Shown: positions 51,694 through 60,512 of the stretch, piece after piece
Layout of the letters: each line of letters begins with the position of its first letter
Numbering within the stretch: position 1 is the first letter of the stretch
Assembly: GCA_044343935.1 (NCBI GenBank)
Contig: JBIJDU010000001.1
Location: 62,001 to 126,000, forward strand
Direction: 5' to 3'
DNA length: 64,000 bases
Source of the DNA: AcAMD-5 sp044343935
GTDB lineage: Bacteria; Actinomycetota; Actinomycetes; S36-B12; UBA5976
Translations under genes and position numbers: made by a program
The notes under the pieces: generated by a model
What the model was told of the DNA's origin: nothing
Databases searched by the model: none
Seen by the model: the letters and a program-made list of their open reading frames with translations, nothing else

Positions 51694-51721
51694 GGCCGCC
51701 CTTGTGGGACGGCCCTAATTT
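51687..51721. terminator. Strong bidirectional intrinsic terminator
   Basis: AAATTAGGGCCG pairs with CGGCCCTAATTT over 12 bases, then CCC with GGG across one bulged A, around TTGT. The A-run before it gives a U-tract on the bottom strand and TTTAATT follows on the top. It ends the clpS-DUF2017 transcript and the rhodopsin transcript. It is the best intrinsic terminator in the window. Confidence 0.88.
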
Positions 51722-51730
51722 AATTAGCAA

Positions 51731-52537
51731 TTAGTGCTTTGCTTCAACCTTGGCGAAGCTTGGATCATCTTCCATGCTCTTTAGTCGAGCAATCTTGAAG
51801 ATGGTTAGACCAAATAGGCACTTAGCCAAAATGTCAGCAACGGTGTAACCAATCTGACGTGCTACGAAGCCGTCCGAACCGGTGAAGAATTCGGAACCAG
51901 TCCAATCGCCAATCATTGGGAACATGTAGGAGATTGGGTATACGCCCCAGGTAGCAATTAGCAATAGACGTAGTCGGCCAATTGTTGCCTTAACAGCAGC
52001 TGGCTGACCTTCTAGTGACTTGGTTAGCTCTACGAACAATACGTACAAGATATATACGAATGGAATTGTTGATAGGAAGCCCCAAATTGCCTTTGGTCCT
52101 AGCTCAGATGTGATTTCACCTGGGTAACCCAAGATGATCATCAAGGCTGATGCTGGAACTAGCTTGGTTAGAAGTGAGGAACGACGTGCGGCTGGTAGCG
52201 CTAACACTGCTACAACTTCAACTAGAAGTAGTGGCACAGTTAGTAGCCAGTCTACGTAACGATAGGCCTCATTGAATACTTCGTTGCCAGCTGCTGCTTC
52301 TTTGAATGAATCAAAGATGCGCCAGTAGTGATAAGCCGCAATGAATGTCACCATTGCTGACGCAATAAGTGCCAAACGATATTGTGGCAATACTCGTGGC
52401 TGCGCTACCAACATAAACACAGTTGTTGCCAACATTGATGCTAAACCAAGTGACAACGAGTTATAAATCAGATCGAACTGACCTTCAGAGATTCCGAATG
52501 TCTGTCCGCCAGTGATTTTGATTGTTGCAAAATCCAC
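51731..52537 (-). CDS. Actinorhodopsin, light-driven proton pump
   Basis: A 268-residue, seven-helix microbial rhodopsin. Residues of an outward proton pump are present: counterion Asp96, Thr100 and proton donor Glu107 in YVDWLLTVPLLLVE, His70 in AYHYWR, and the retinal Lys239 in ADILAKC. Leu104 sits where Leu gives green tuning in proteorhodopsin. A Gly after Trp in helix E (IWGFLSTIPF) could leave room for a carotenoid antenna. The frame extends to 52600, but GGAGG just before the GTG at 52537 marks the start. No retinal synthesis gene is adjacent. A GC-rich hairpin lies in the leader. Confidence 0.95.
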   Translation of the reverse strand: MDFATIKITGGQTFGISEGQFDLIYNSLSLGLASMLATTVFMLVAQPRVLPQYRLALIASAMVTFIAAYHYWRIFDSFKEAAAGNEVFNEAYRYVDWLLTVPLLLVEVVAVLALPAARRSSLLTKLVPASALMIILGYPGEITSELGPKAIWGFLSTIPFVYILYVLFVELTKSLEGQPAAVKATIGRLRLLLIATWGVYPISYMFPMIGDWTGSEFFTGSDGFVARQIGYTVADILAKCLFGLTIFKIARLKSMEDDPSFAKVEAKH

Positions 52538-52563
52538 TCTGCCTCCAGCAGGTCGAGACGGGC

Positions 52564-52603
52564 CGGGTGCCCGTCCAGTCGCGGCTTTTGGCCGCGGCAC
52601 CCG
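52564..52603 (-). promoter_or_regulatory. GC-rich hairpin in the rhodopsin leader
   Basis: In the bottom-strand RNA, CGGGUGC pairs with GCACCCG (7 bp) and, stacked on it, CGCGGC with GCCGCG (6 bp) around CAAAA; nine bases bulge on one side. It lies 27 bases before the rhodopsin start and is far richer in GC than its surroundings. It may control stability or translation. Confidence 0.6.
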
Positions 52604-52708
52604 CGTAATCTCTCACAGATTCCCCAAGTTGGGCAAGTTATGAATAAGTTTCCTAGGTGAATTCTTTTCTCCCCCCATGGCTAGCCTGGGGAAAACCACC
52701 TTGCCCCC

Positions 52709-52720
52709 TACGCTTTAGCC
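52709..52720 (+). promoter_or_regulatory. Leaderless promoter of murI
   Basis: TACGCT (52709-52714), six bases, then the murI GTG. Confidence 0.68.
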
Positions 52721-53518
52721 GTGAGAGACGCGCCGATTGGCATCTTGGATTCCGGAGTGGGTGGCCTGACCGTGGCCAGATCCATCATTGATCAGCTGCC
52801 GCAAGAGTCCATTTATTACATCGGCGATACCGAACATGGCCCCTATGGACCGCGGCCGCTCGCCGAGGTTCGGGAATATGCGCTGGCCATCATGGACCAT
52901 TTAGTCGCATCAGGAGTTAAGGCAATTGTGATTGCCTGCAACACCGCTAGCGCCGCTGTGCTGCACGACGCCAGAGAGCGATATCAAATCCCAGTAATTG
53001 AAGTGGTGCGACCTGCAGTAAGACGTGCGGTATCGGTTACTAAGAACGGCAAAGTTGGCGTGATCGGTACCGCTGCCACCATTAAGTCAGGTGCATATCC
53101 TGATGCATTTGCCGCGGCACCAAATATTGAAGTTATTACTAAGGCGTGTCCCAGGTTTGTTGAGTTTGTGGAACGTGGCGAGACAACTGGCGAAGAAGTA
53201 ATTCAGATTGCACATGAATACTTAGATGAATTGGTAATGCAGGGCATAGATACGTTAGTACTGGGTTGCACCCACTATCCACTACTTACTGCTGTTATCT
53301 CATATGTAGTAGGACCCAAGATTTCACTTGTTTCCAGTGCTGAAGAAACTGCGCAAGATTTGTTTCAAGCGTTGCTTGAAAAGAATCTGCTCAGACCTAC
53401 CGGATCAACTCCGCCAACCCATATTTTTGCTGCCACCAAAAATGCCACTCAGTTCCAAGAGTTAGCTAAGCGATTCTTAGGACCAGTAGTGCAGAGTGCA
53501 GAACAAGTTTCCATCTAA
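52721..53518 (+). CDS. murI: Glutamate racemase
   Basis: Makes D-glutamate for peptidoglycan. The 265 residues have the start IGILDSGVGGLTVARSI, both catalytic cysteines (VIACNTASAAVL and VLGCTHYPLL) and GTAATIKSGAY. The GTG has TACGCT six bases upstream, so a leaderless transcript is predicted, divergent from the rhodopsin leader region. It heads murI-rph-rdgB, the common actinobacterial order. Confidence 0.96.
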   Translation: MRDAPIGILDSGVGGLTVARSIIDQLPQESIYYIGDTEHGPYGPRPLAEVREYALAIMDHLVASGVKAIVIACNTASAAVLHDARERYQIPVIEVVRPAVRRAVSVTKNGKVGVIGTAATIKSGAYPDAFAAAPNIEVITKACPRFVEFVERGETTGEEVIQIAHEYLDELVMQGIDTLVLGCTHYPLLTAVISYVVGPKISLVSSAEETAQDLFQALLEKNLLRPTGSTPPTHIFAATKNATQFQELAKRFLGPVVQSAEQVSI

Positions 53519-53529
53519 CGAAAGAAATC

Positions 53530-54255
53530 ATGACCAGATCAGATGGCCGCAGCGCCAATCAGTTACGACCAGTTACGTTCAATATTAATTGGACTTCGGC
53601 CCCAGAAGGCTCGTGCTTAATTGATGTTGGTAACACCCGGGTGCTTTGCACCGCTTCAGTTTCACCAGGTGTGCCAAGATTCAAGAAAGACTCGGGCGAG
53701 GGATGGATTACCGCGGAATATTCCATGCTGCCAAGAGCTACTTCAACTAGAAGTGATCGAGAGAGTGTTAAAGGAAAACTAGGTGGCCGCACCCAAGAAA
53801 TCTCTCGCCTGATTGGCCGGAGCATTAGATCAATTGTTGATATGAAAGCGCTTGGCGAAAACACGATTGTGATTGACTGCGATGTGCTGCAAGCAGATGG
53901 TGGCACCAGAACTGCGGCAATCACTGGTGCTTATGTTGCCCTTGCGCTTGGCCTGGACACAGCAACGCAACGAGGATTGTTAGATCCAACTGGAAAAGTA
54001 CTAGTTGATTCGGTTGCGGCAGTAAGTGTTGGCATTATCAATGATGAAGTAAGACTTGATCTGCATTATGACGATGATGTTGCCGCTGACGTAGATATGA
54101 ATGTGGTAATGACTGGGAGCGGCAATTTAGTTGAAGTACAAGGAACTGCTGAAGGAAAAACTTTTCAGCGTTCAACTTTGGATCAGATGCTGGATTACGC
54201 TGCTGCGGGCTGTGTTGATTTAACTAAACTTCAATTAGCTGCGCTAAGCCGATGA
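53530..54255 (+). CDS. rph: Ribonuclease PH
   Basis: A phosphorolytic 3'-5' exonuclease that trims tRNA precursors. The 241 residues carry SDGRSANQLRPV at the start, EYSMLPRATSTRSDRES, GRTQEISRLIGRSIRS, DCDVLQADGGTRTAAITGA (catalytic acids) and the C-terminal VEVQGTAEGKTFQR. It follows murI by 11 bases and overlaps rdgB by four. Confidence 0.96.
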   Translation: MTRSDGRSANQLRPVTFNINWTSAPEGSCLIDVGNTRVLCTASVSPGVPRFKKDSGEGWITAEYSMLPRATSTRSDRESVKGKLGGRTQEISRLIGRSIRSIVDMKALGENTIVIDCDVLQADGGTRTAAITGAYVALALGLDTATQRGLLDPTGKVLVDSVAAVSVGIINDEVRLDLHYDDDVAADVDMNVVMTGSGNLVEVQGTAEGKTFQRSTLDQMLDYAAAGCVDLTKLQLAALSR

Positions 54256-54836
54256 AACAAATAGTTGTCGCTAGCACTAATAAGCATAAAATAAAAGAAA
54301 TTGTGGCAATCATGGAGCCGCATGGATATGAAATTAAGTCTTTACTTGATTACCCAGATATTCCTGACGTGCGAGAAACTGGTGCAACGTTTGAAGAAAA
54401 TGCAATTCTTAAAGCAACCACAATTGCAAATCACCTGAATCAACCAGTACTGGCCGATGACTCCGGTATTGAGGTTGATGCGTTAAACGGCATGCCAGGC
54501 GTGCTTTCTGCTCGCTGGGCTGGGAGTCAGAAAAGCGATCAAGCGAACTTGGCGTTATTACTTTCGCAGTTGGCCGATGTACCTCCCGAGCGGAGGACTG
54601 CGCGTTATGTTTGTGTTGCGGCATATGCAGAACCATCCGGTGCCATCAAAACCGCTAGAGGTGAATGGCAGGGCATAGTTGCGAGCTCCCCAGTTGGATC
54701 AAATGGATTTGGTTATGACCCTGTTTTCTTTTTAACGGATCTCAACAAGACTGTCGCTGAATTGCCTGCGGAAACAAAAGACTCATTAAGTCATCGACTT
54801 CATGCGTTCACGAGGCTAGCCACACTAATTGGCTAA
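54252..54836 (+). CDS. rdgB: XTP/dITP pyrophosphohydrolase RdgB
   Basis: Removes deaminated purine nucleotides from the pool. The 194-residue HAM1-family protein has VVASTNKHKIKEIVAI at the start, ETGATFEENAILKA, VLADDSGIEVDALNGMPGV and SNGFGYDPVFF. The start overlaps the rph stop (ATGA). It ends the murI-rph-rdgB operon; secA follows after 76 bases with its own ribosome site. Confidence 0.96.
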   Translation: MKQIVVASTNKHKIKEIVAIMEPHGYEIKSLLDYPDIPDVRETGATFEENAILKATTIANHLNQPVLADDSGIEVDALNGMPGVLSARWAGSQKSDQANLALLLSQLADVPPERRTARYVCVAAYAEPSGAIKTARGEWQGIVASSPVGSNGFGYDPVFFLTDLNKTVAELPAETKDSLSHRLHAFTRLATLIG

Positions 54837-54912
54837 ATCTGACCAATTTGTGGGGGATTAAACCTGACCGCCTACGATTAGCCTCAACCCAATAGACCTA
54901 AGGAGCCAGTTC

Positions 54913-57570
54913 GTGGCGCAGATTCTCAGCAAGGTTTTACGCGCTGGCGAGGGCAAAAAACTCAAGCGAATTCAGGCAGTTGCCAAAGCAGTAAACGCAA
55001 TTGAAGATGAGTTCGTCAAGTTATCAGATGCTGAGCTTCGCGGGCTAACCGATCAATATCGTGAGCGACTAGCCGCTGGCGAAACACTTGATGATCTGAT
55101 GGTTGAAGCATTTGCTACGGTTCGAGAAGCAGCAAAACGCACCCTGGGGCAACGTCATTATGACGTGCAGTTAATGGGTGGTGCAGCACTTCACTATGGC
55201 AACATTGCTGAAATGAAAACTGGTGAAGGCAAGACGCTGGTTTCGACTCTGGCAGCATACTTAAATGCATTACCTGGCGAAGGCGTGCATGTAGTTACCA
55301 CGAACGATTATCTAGCTGAGCGCGACTCGGAATGGATGGGTCGAGTTCACCGATTCTTAGGTCTTAATGTTGGCGTGATCTTGTCCAATATGAGCGCAGC
55401 ACAGCGCCGTGAGATGTATGCGGCAGATATTACCTACGGCACAAATAATGAATTTGGTTTTGATTACCTGCGTGACAACATGGCCTGGCAGCCCGCAGAG
55501 TTAGTTCAGCGCGGCCATAACTTCGCCATCGTCGATGAGGTTGACTCCATCCTGATCGATGAGGCTCGAACACCGTTAATTATTTCTGGTCCAGCTGATG
55601 AAGCAAATGAGTTATATGGCCAGTTCGCTCGAATTGCCAATCAACTAAAGCGCGATGAGCACTATGAAGTTGATGAGAAGAAGCGCACCGTTGGTGTTAC
55701 TGAAGCGGGTATTACTAAAGTCGAACAACTTTTAGACATTGATAACTTGTATAAGCCAGAAAATACACCACTGATTGGGTTCTTAAATAATTCATTGAAA
55801 GCAAAAGAGCTTTATCGAAAAGATCGCGATTACATTGTCCGCGATGGTGAAGTATTAATTGTTGATGAGCACACCGGTCGCGTTTTATCTGGTCGGCGAT
55901 ATTCGGAAGGTATGCACCAATCTATTGAAGCGCGCGAAGGTGTGGTGATTAATCAGGAGAATCAGACTCTTGCCACCATTACGCTACAAAATTACTTCCG
56001 TCTTTATAGCAAGTTGTCAGGCATGACCGGAACTGCAATGACTGAAGAAGGCGAATTTGATCGCATCTATAAATTAGGTGTAATTCAGATTCCGACAAAT
56101 AAGCCAATGCGCCGAACCGACCAAGCAGATTTGGTTTATCGTACCGAAGAAGCAAAATTCAATGCAGTCGTGTCTGATATTGCGGAGCGCAACAGAACTG
56201 GCCAGCCGGTTTTGATTGGAACCACTTCAGTTGAAAAATCGGAACTACTTTCGACCATGCTGAAGCGTAAGGGCGTGCAACATGAAGTGCTCAATGCCAA
56301 ACAACATGATCGAGAAGCGGCAATTGTGGCAATGGCAGGTAAAAAGTTTGCAGTGACAGTATCGACCAATATGGCTGGGCGCGGTACTGACATTATGTTG
56401 GGTGGCAATGCCGAATTTCTGGCTGATCAAGAACTTCAACGCTCGGGCCTAGATCCAGTTGAAGCAGCTGAAGCGTATGAAGCTGCCTGGCCAGCAGCGC
56501 TAGCAAAATCACAGGCAGCAGTAGCTGCTGAGCATGACGAGGTAGTAACTCTTGGTGGCCTCTATGTGCTTGGTACCGAGCGACATGAGAGCCGCCGAAT
56601 TGACAATCAGCTGCGTGGTCGATCGGGCCGACAAGGCGATCCAGGTGAAAGCCGGTTCTATTTATCATTAACTGATGACTTGATGCGTCGATTTAAATCT
56701 GATTTAGTTGACTCATTCCTGCGACGATTTAACGTGCCTGATGATGTGCCAATTGAAGCCAAGATGGTTTCTAATGCAATTAAGAATGCGCAGACTCAAG
56801 TTGAGCAGCAGAACTTTGAGATTCGAAAAAATATTCTCAAGTATGACGAGGTGATGAATCAGCAGCGCAAGGTGATTTATCAAGAGCGGCAGCGGGTGCT
56901 TGCTGGCGCTGATTTGAAGAGTGAAATTCATGATTTCATGCGCGACACAATTGAGGATTACGTCACCTCCGCAACGCAAGATCCATACGAAGAGAATTGG
57001 GATCTAGAGACGCTATGGAGCGCGCTGCAACAGCTTTATCCGGTATCGGCCACCCCAGAGCAGATTCGAGTGTCATCAGGTGGCGTGCTGGATCCAGAGG
57101 TGATGACTGCCTTCCTAATTGAAGATGCTGAACTGGCATATCAAGCACGAGAAGATTCACTGGGCGACGAAGTGATGCGAGAGTTAGAGCGTCGAGTGGT
57201 GTTAAGCGTGCTTGATACGAAATGGCGCGAGCACTTATACGAAATGGATTACCTACAAAACGGAATTGGGCTGCGCGCGATGGGGCAGCGAGATCCGTTG
57301 GTTGAATATCAGCGTGAAGGCTTTGATCTTTTTGCTGCCATGATGGATGCCATCAAGGAAGAAACTGTGACTTATGTATTTGCTGCCCAAGTTCAAGTGA
57401 CGCCGGCGGCAACAGACGGTGTTGCAGTTGACGCTCCAGGACTTGCTACCGCACCAACTAGGTCATCTGCTGGCGCTGATTTGGAATATCCAGATACGCC
57501 CCGAAATGCAGTTTGTCCTTGTGGCTCCGGCAAAAAGTACAAGCGCTGCCACGGCGATCCGCGTCGCTAA
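54913..57570 (+). CDS. secA: Preprotein translocase ATPase SecA
   Basis: Drives export through SecYEG. The 885 residues include NBD1 Walker A (MKTGEGKTLVSTLA), Walker B DEVDSILIDEART, the cross-linking domain, NBD2 (GTTSVEKSELLS, TNMAGRGTDIMLGGN, RGRSGRQGDPG), the two-helix finger (WREHLYEMDYLQNGIGLRAM, 20 residues) and the C-terminal zinc motif CPCGSGKKYKRCHG. This is the housekeeping SecA1 form. The GTG follows AAGGAG. The stop overlaps the convergent Rv3235-like gene by four bases. Confidence 0.97.
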   Translation: MAQILSKVLRAGEGKKLKRIQAVAKAVNAIEDEFVKLSDAELRGLTDQYRERLAAGETLDDLMVEAFATVREAAKRTLGQRHYDVQLMGGAALHYGNIAEMKTGEGKTLVSTLAAYLNALPGEGVHVVTTNDYLAERDSEWMGRVHRFLGLNVGVILSNMSAAQRREMYAADITYGTNNEFGFDYLRDNMAWQPAELVQRGHNFAIVDEVDSILIDEARTPLIISGPADEANELYGQFARIANQLKRDEHYEVDEKKRTVGVTEAGITKVEQLLDIDNLYKPENTPLIGFLNNSLKAKELYRKDRDYIVRDGEVLIVDEHTGRVLSGRRYSEGMHQSIEAREGVVINQENQTLATITLQNYFRLYSKLSGMTGTAMTEEGEFDRIYKLGVIQIPTNKPMRRTDQADLVYRTEEAKFNAVVSDIAERNRTGQPVLIGTTSVEKSELLSTMLKRKGVQHEVLNAKQHDREAAIVAMAGKKFAVTVSTNMAGRGTDIMLGGNAEFLADQELQRSGLDPVEAAEAYEAAWPAALAKSQAAVAAEHDEVVTLGGLYVLGTERHESRRIDNQLRGRSGRQGDPGESRFYLSLTDDLMRRFKSDLVDSFLRRFNVPDDVPIEAKMVSNAIKNAQTQVEQQNFEIRKNILKYDEVMNQQRKVIYQERQRVLAGADLKSEIHDFMRDTIEDYVTSATQDPYEENWDLETLWSALQQLYPVSATPEQIRVSSGGVLDPEVMTAFLIEDAELAYQAREDSLGDEVMRELERRVVLSVLDTKWREHLYEMDYLQNGIGLRAMGQRDPLVEYQREGFDLFAAMMDAIKEETVTYVFAAQVQVTPAATDGVAVDAPGLATAPTRSSAGADLEYPDTPRNAVCPCGSGKKYKRCHGDPRR

Positions 57571-58079
57571 CCAAATACGATTGCAGTTGCTCGCCATCTG
57601 CCGTGTTGCACCTCTAATCTAAGTGCAATAGCTCGTGAACGTTTGGCGCCTTGAATTACAACTGCAGCTTCGGCAACTTCATCAGTTGGCATAAATACCC
57701 GTACTGACCGAACTAATGGTCGATGTCGTGGCGTGAGTTTTGCAATTCGTTGCGCGTGTGAATTTATCACGCCATAAACTTCTGGACTGAGCAGCATTGC
57801 TAACTGCGACACTGATCGAGCGCCAGCTAATACTTCTAAAATTCCGGCAACTAATTGACCAGCCCAGATAGCTGGGTCGCGCTGTCCCACTCGAAGGTTG
57901 GGCGATAAGTGAAGCGCTGGCAAATCAACTCTTGTTTCGCAACCTGCAATTGGTGCAAATTGCAGCGCAAGCTGGGGTTGCACGTGAGTTGGCCGGACTG
58001 CCTTCTCGTGATAATCAAATGAATCTTGATCTGCTAATGGTGGTGGACTAATAACTATCGGATGAATCAAAGTAGACAC
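57567..58079 (-). CDS. Rv3235-family protein (DUF6459-like)
   Basis: A 170-residue protein with a variable Pro-rich first half and a conserved C-terminal domain (ILEVLAGARSVSQLAMLLSPEVYGVI, split) ending in AIALRLEVQHGRWRATAIVFG. This pattern and the place beside secA match mycobacterial Rv3235 and its Streptomyces relatives; function unknown. A strong GGAAGGAG lies ahead of the GTG. It diverges from the CpaB/CpaE-like trio; TGATGATCATCA, a perfect 12-base palindrome at 58142-58153, lies between them. Confidence 0.8.
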   Translation of the reverse strand: MSTLIHPIVISPPPLADQDSFDYHEKAVRPTHVQPQLALQFAPIAGCETRVDLPALHLSPNLRVGQRDPAIWAGQLVAGILEVLAGARSVSQLAMLLSPEVYGVINSHAQRIAKLTPRHRPLVRSVRVFMPTDEVAEAAVVIQGAKRSRAIALRLEVQHGRWRATAIVFG

Positions 58080-58192
58080 AAATACTCCTTCCAGTTGGCT
58101 GAATTTTCAGCAGAAAATACCTTTTTGGTAATCACCCAAATTGATGATCATCATTCAGGAGTAATCAAAGTAGATTTGTTGCCAATTAGCAG

Positions 58193-58204
58193 TAAATTGT
58201 GAAA
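58193..58204 (+). promoter_or_regulatory. Leaderless promoter of the CpaB/CpaE-like trio
   Basis: TAAATT (58193-58198), six bases, then the ATG at 58205. It decides between this ATG and a GTG two codons upstream. Confidence 0.6.
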
Positions 58205-58714
58205 ATGAGTGAAAGCAGCCCACACTTTCAACAATTAAGTGATGAATTAAATCAAGCCTGGCAGAGCGCATCCGCTGCTGAATTAGCTAATGAGGTATTT
58301 GAGTTGAGTCAAACTAATCGACTTCAGACTGGCCTCTTGAATCGACTATCGGCTAAATCTGGCCGAGTGGATTTAGCCCTGATCACCGGAGAAGTAATCG
58401 CTGGAGTTGTTTTGTTGATTGGAACTGACGCATTGTTAATAAAAACAGCTACCGCTAGATTCCTAGTTCCAATTGGCAGCATTGTAACTATTACAGAATT
58501 AGGAAAAGCAAAGAGTTTAACTCGACCAAAACAGCAAATATTGATACCACTGTTACTGCGGCAACAAAATCATAAGATTTCGGTTTATCCATTAATAGCT
58601 CAGCCAGTCATGGGAAAATTGGTGGCAGTTTGGTCAGATTCCATCGATTTGGAATTAGTAAATGAAGTAGCGAGCGTCGCTTTAGCAAATCTTGTTAAAT
58701 TGGAATTGAGTTAA
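58205..58714 (+). CDS. Unknown protein, first of CpaB/CpaE-like trio
   Basis: A protein of about 169 residues: a helical start rich in Glu and Gln, a central segment that looks like a small beta barrel (SGRVDLALITGEVIAGVVLLIG, then LIKTATARFLVPIGSIVTI), and a second similar strand set (GKLVAVWSDSIDLELV). I do not recognise the family; an Sm-like or OB-like fold is a guess. It is the first gene of a three-gene operon, two bases ahead of the SAF gene, and reads as a soluble cytoplasmic protein. Confidence 0.68.
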   Translation: MSESSPHFQQLSDELNQAWQSASAAELANEVFELSQTNRLQTGLLNRLSAKSGRVDLALITGEVIAGVVLLIGTDALLIKTATARFLVPIGSIVTITELGKAKSLTRPKQQILIPLLLRQQNHKISVYPLIAQPVMGKLVAVWSDSIDLELVNEVASVALANLVKLELS

Positions 58715-58716
58715 TC

Positions 58717-59355
58717 ATGCGTCGAAATAAATCAAAAGGAAAATTAGCCAAGTTCAGCTCACCTATGGCAATACCTGCAAAGAAATTCAATCGTGTGCCA
58801 AAAGTGCTTGGCTTAGGACTATTCGTTACTGCATTCATTGTAGGTATTGGTGCCGTTTTAGCGCCACCAGCAGCACGCGAGTATTTAGTTTTCACTAAAT
58901 CATTACCCGCAGGAAGTAGACTCAGCGAATCAGACATTGCCAGCGTTTTGATACCAGTTGATAACGAGTTAATGAATTATGAACTTAACAAAACTCAACT
59001 CATTAACGCAGAGTTAGCTCACTCGGTGCAACAAGGCGAATTGGTGTCGCGATCAGATATCAAAGTAATGGAGTCATTTTTGCGAGAATTGACTTTAAGT
59101 TTTGAGCCAAATTCAATGCCACCTGCAATTGCCAAAGGTGATCAATTAGACCTTTGGGTTGTACCGCAAGATGGAGCGGGAAATGCAATTGACCCAGCTA
59201 AATTGGTAGCAGCAAATCTCATTGTTGCAGCCGCAGCAGCAGATGAGTCAGGTATTAGCACCGAATTGCCAATCACTTTCTATGTGTCACCAACTCAAGT
59301 TGCTGAACTGCTAGATGCTGTGGCTGCCGGAGAGATCTACTTGGTACGCAGATGA
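58717..59355 (+). CDS. SAF-domain membrane protein (CpaB/RcpC-like)
   Basis: A 212-residue protein with a basic cytoplasmic start, one transmembrane helix (VLGLGLFVTAFIVGIGAVLA, 20 residues) and an external SAF domain (EYLVFTKSLPAGSRLSESDI, then VQQGELVSRSDI), the layout of CpaB of Flp/tad pili and FlgA-like chaperones. The rest is a beta-rich domain (KGDQLDLWVVPQDG). CpaB normally steadies an outer-membrane secretin, which an actinobacterium lacks, so its role here differs. Overlaps the next gene by four bases. Confidence 0.78.
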   Translation: MRRNKSKGKLAKFSSPMAIPAKKFNRVPKVLGLGLFVTAFIVGIGAVLAPPAAREYLVFTKSLPAGSRLSESDIASVLIPVDNELMNYELNKTQLINAELAHSVQQGELVSRSDIKVMESFLRELTLSFEPNSMPPAIAKGDQLDLWVVPQDGAGNAIDPAKLVAANLIVAAAAADESGISTELPITFYVSPTQVAELLDAVAAGEIYLVRR

Positions 59356-60512
59356 GTAATTTAGTAGTAGTTGCGACTGCAGATAAGCTGCTTCGAAAGG
59401 GAATTAGCACCAGATTGTTACACCCCTCAATTGGGCTAGGTGAGATTGAATACCTGGAAGATGCAGTGGAATTATCAGCCTTTCTCAATACTACTGAAGT
59501 TTGTTTGGTCCTATTGGATACAGCCTTACCTAAACTGACAAAGAGTCTAATTAAGAACGTCGGCAAAGAGTGTGCGTTGATCTTGGTTACAGATGAAGCG
59601 CCAGATCAGCGAAAGCGATTTGGTTTAAGTGCAAGAACACTGAATTTAGCTGAATTAATCAGTGCACTTCGAGCATATCGATCTGTTGATAACATGGAAA
59701 CAGATGATTCAAAGGGGGAATTGATCTTGGTGGCGGCTGCTGCCTCAGCGAGCGGCGCAACCTCTGTTGCGATGAATTTTGCGCTGCAAATGTCAAAGCG
59801 ACAAGATGTGATGCTGGTGGATTTTGATTTAACTCACCCCAGCTTGGCAGCACAGTTAAATCAATCAGCGCCAAGCGGTGGATTAAAAAAAGTTATGCAG
59901 TTGGTGTTGCAAGAAGAGTTATCGCCAGCAGAACTGGCTCTTAACTGCGTTGCCTTGTCTCCGTCATTTCGACTTCTGCTGGGCGGTCTTGAGCTAACCC
60001 AATTAACCGAACTGGATTATTCGCTAATTGAAGAGATCATTGACGCTGCTGTGCAATTAGATGATGTTGTCATACTGGATTTAGGTCAGATCCTAAGTTA
60101 TGGATCTATTGCGCAGTTGCAGCAATTGTTGGCTGCTAGGGCTTCTAGAGTTTTGTTAGTTTGTGCAGCCGACCCTATTTCTATTCTCACTTCTTGTAAT
60201 TGGTTAAGCGGCCCTGGCAATAAGTTTCAAAATAAATTGGAAGTAGTGATAAATAAACTTGATCAGAAGTCATCAGCTGCTGAATTAGCTAATTTGGTAA
60301 CCGAAGCAATTAATGCTCAACCAGTTGCATATTTGCCAATATCCCAAAAATTGTTTCGAGAAGCGGTATGGTCGGGAAAAATTGTTTCCGACTTGAAACC
60401 GAAATCTGAATTTGCTCGAATCATCAATCGCTGGCTAAGCCAACCTGATTTACCGAGCCTCCCAGCTCCAATCAAGAAGAAGCGGTTAGAGCGATTGAAG
60501 CAAGTTAGTTAG
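59352..60512 (+). CDS. CpaE-like MinD/ParA-family protein with degenerate Walker A
   Basis: A 386-residue protein: an N-terminal receiver-like domain (about 1-105) and a C-terminal MinD/ParA fold as in CpaE and the actinobacterial septum-site protein Ssd. The deviant Walker A, normally KGGVGKT, reads AAAASASGATSVAMN (128-142) and lacks both lysines, although VDFDLTHPSLA (switch I) and VVILDLGQ (Walker B) remain. It may bind but not hydrolyse nucleotide. No CpaF, TadB or TadC gene follows. Ends eight bases inside the DUF1003 gene. Confidence 0.8.
   Translation: MSNLVVVATADKLLRKGISTRLLHPSIGLGEIEYLEDAVELSAFLNTTEVCLVLLDTALPKLTKSLIKNVGKECALILVTDEAPDQRKRFGLSARTLNLAELISALRAYRSVDNMETDDSKGELILVAAAASASGATSVAMNFALQMSKRQDVMLVDFDLTHPSLAAQLNQSAPSGGLKKVMQLVLQEELSPAELALNCVALSPSFRLLLGGLELTQLTELDYSLIEEIIDAAVQLDDVVILDLGQILSYGSIAQLQQLLAARASRVLLVCAADPISILTSCNWLSGPGNKFQNKLEVVINKLDQKSSAAELANLVTEAINAQPVAYLPISQKLFREAVWSGKIVSDLKPKSEFARIINRWLSQPDLPSLPAPIKKKRLERLKQVS

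Noticed and set aside
52538..52600. N-terminal extension of the rhodopsin from the upstream GTG
   Set aside because: The extension is GC-rich, Pro/Arg-rich and lies in the hairpin; GGAGG just before the GTG at 52537 fits better.
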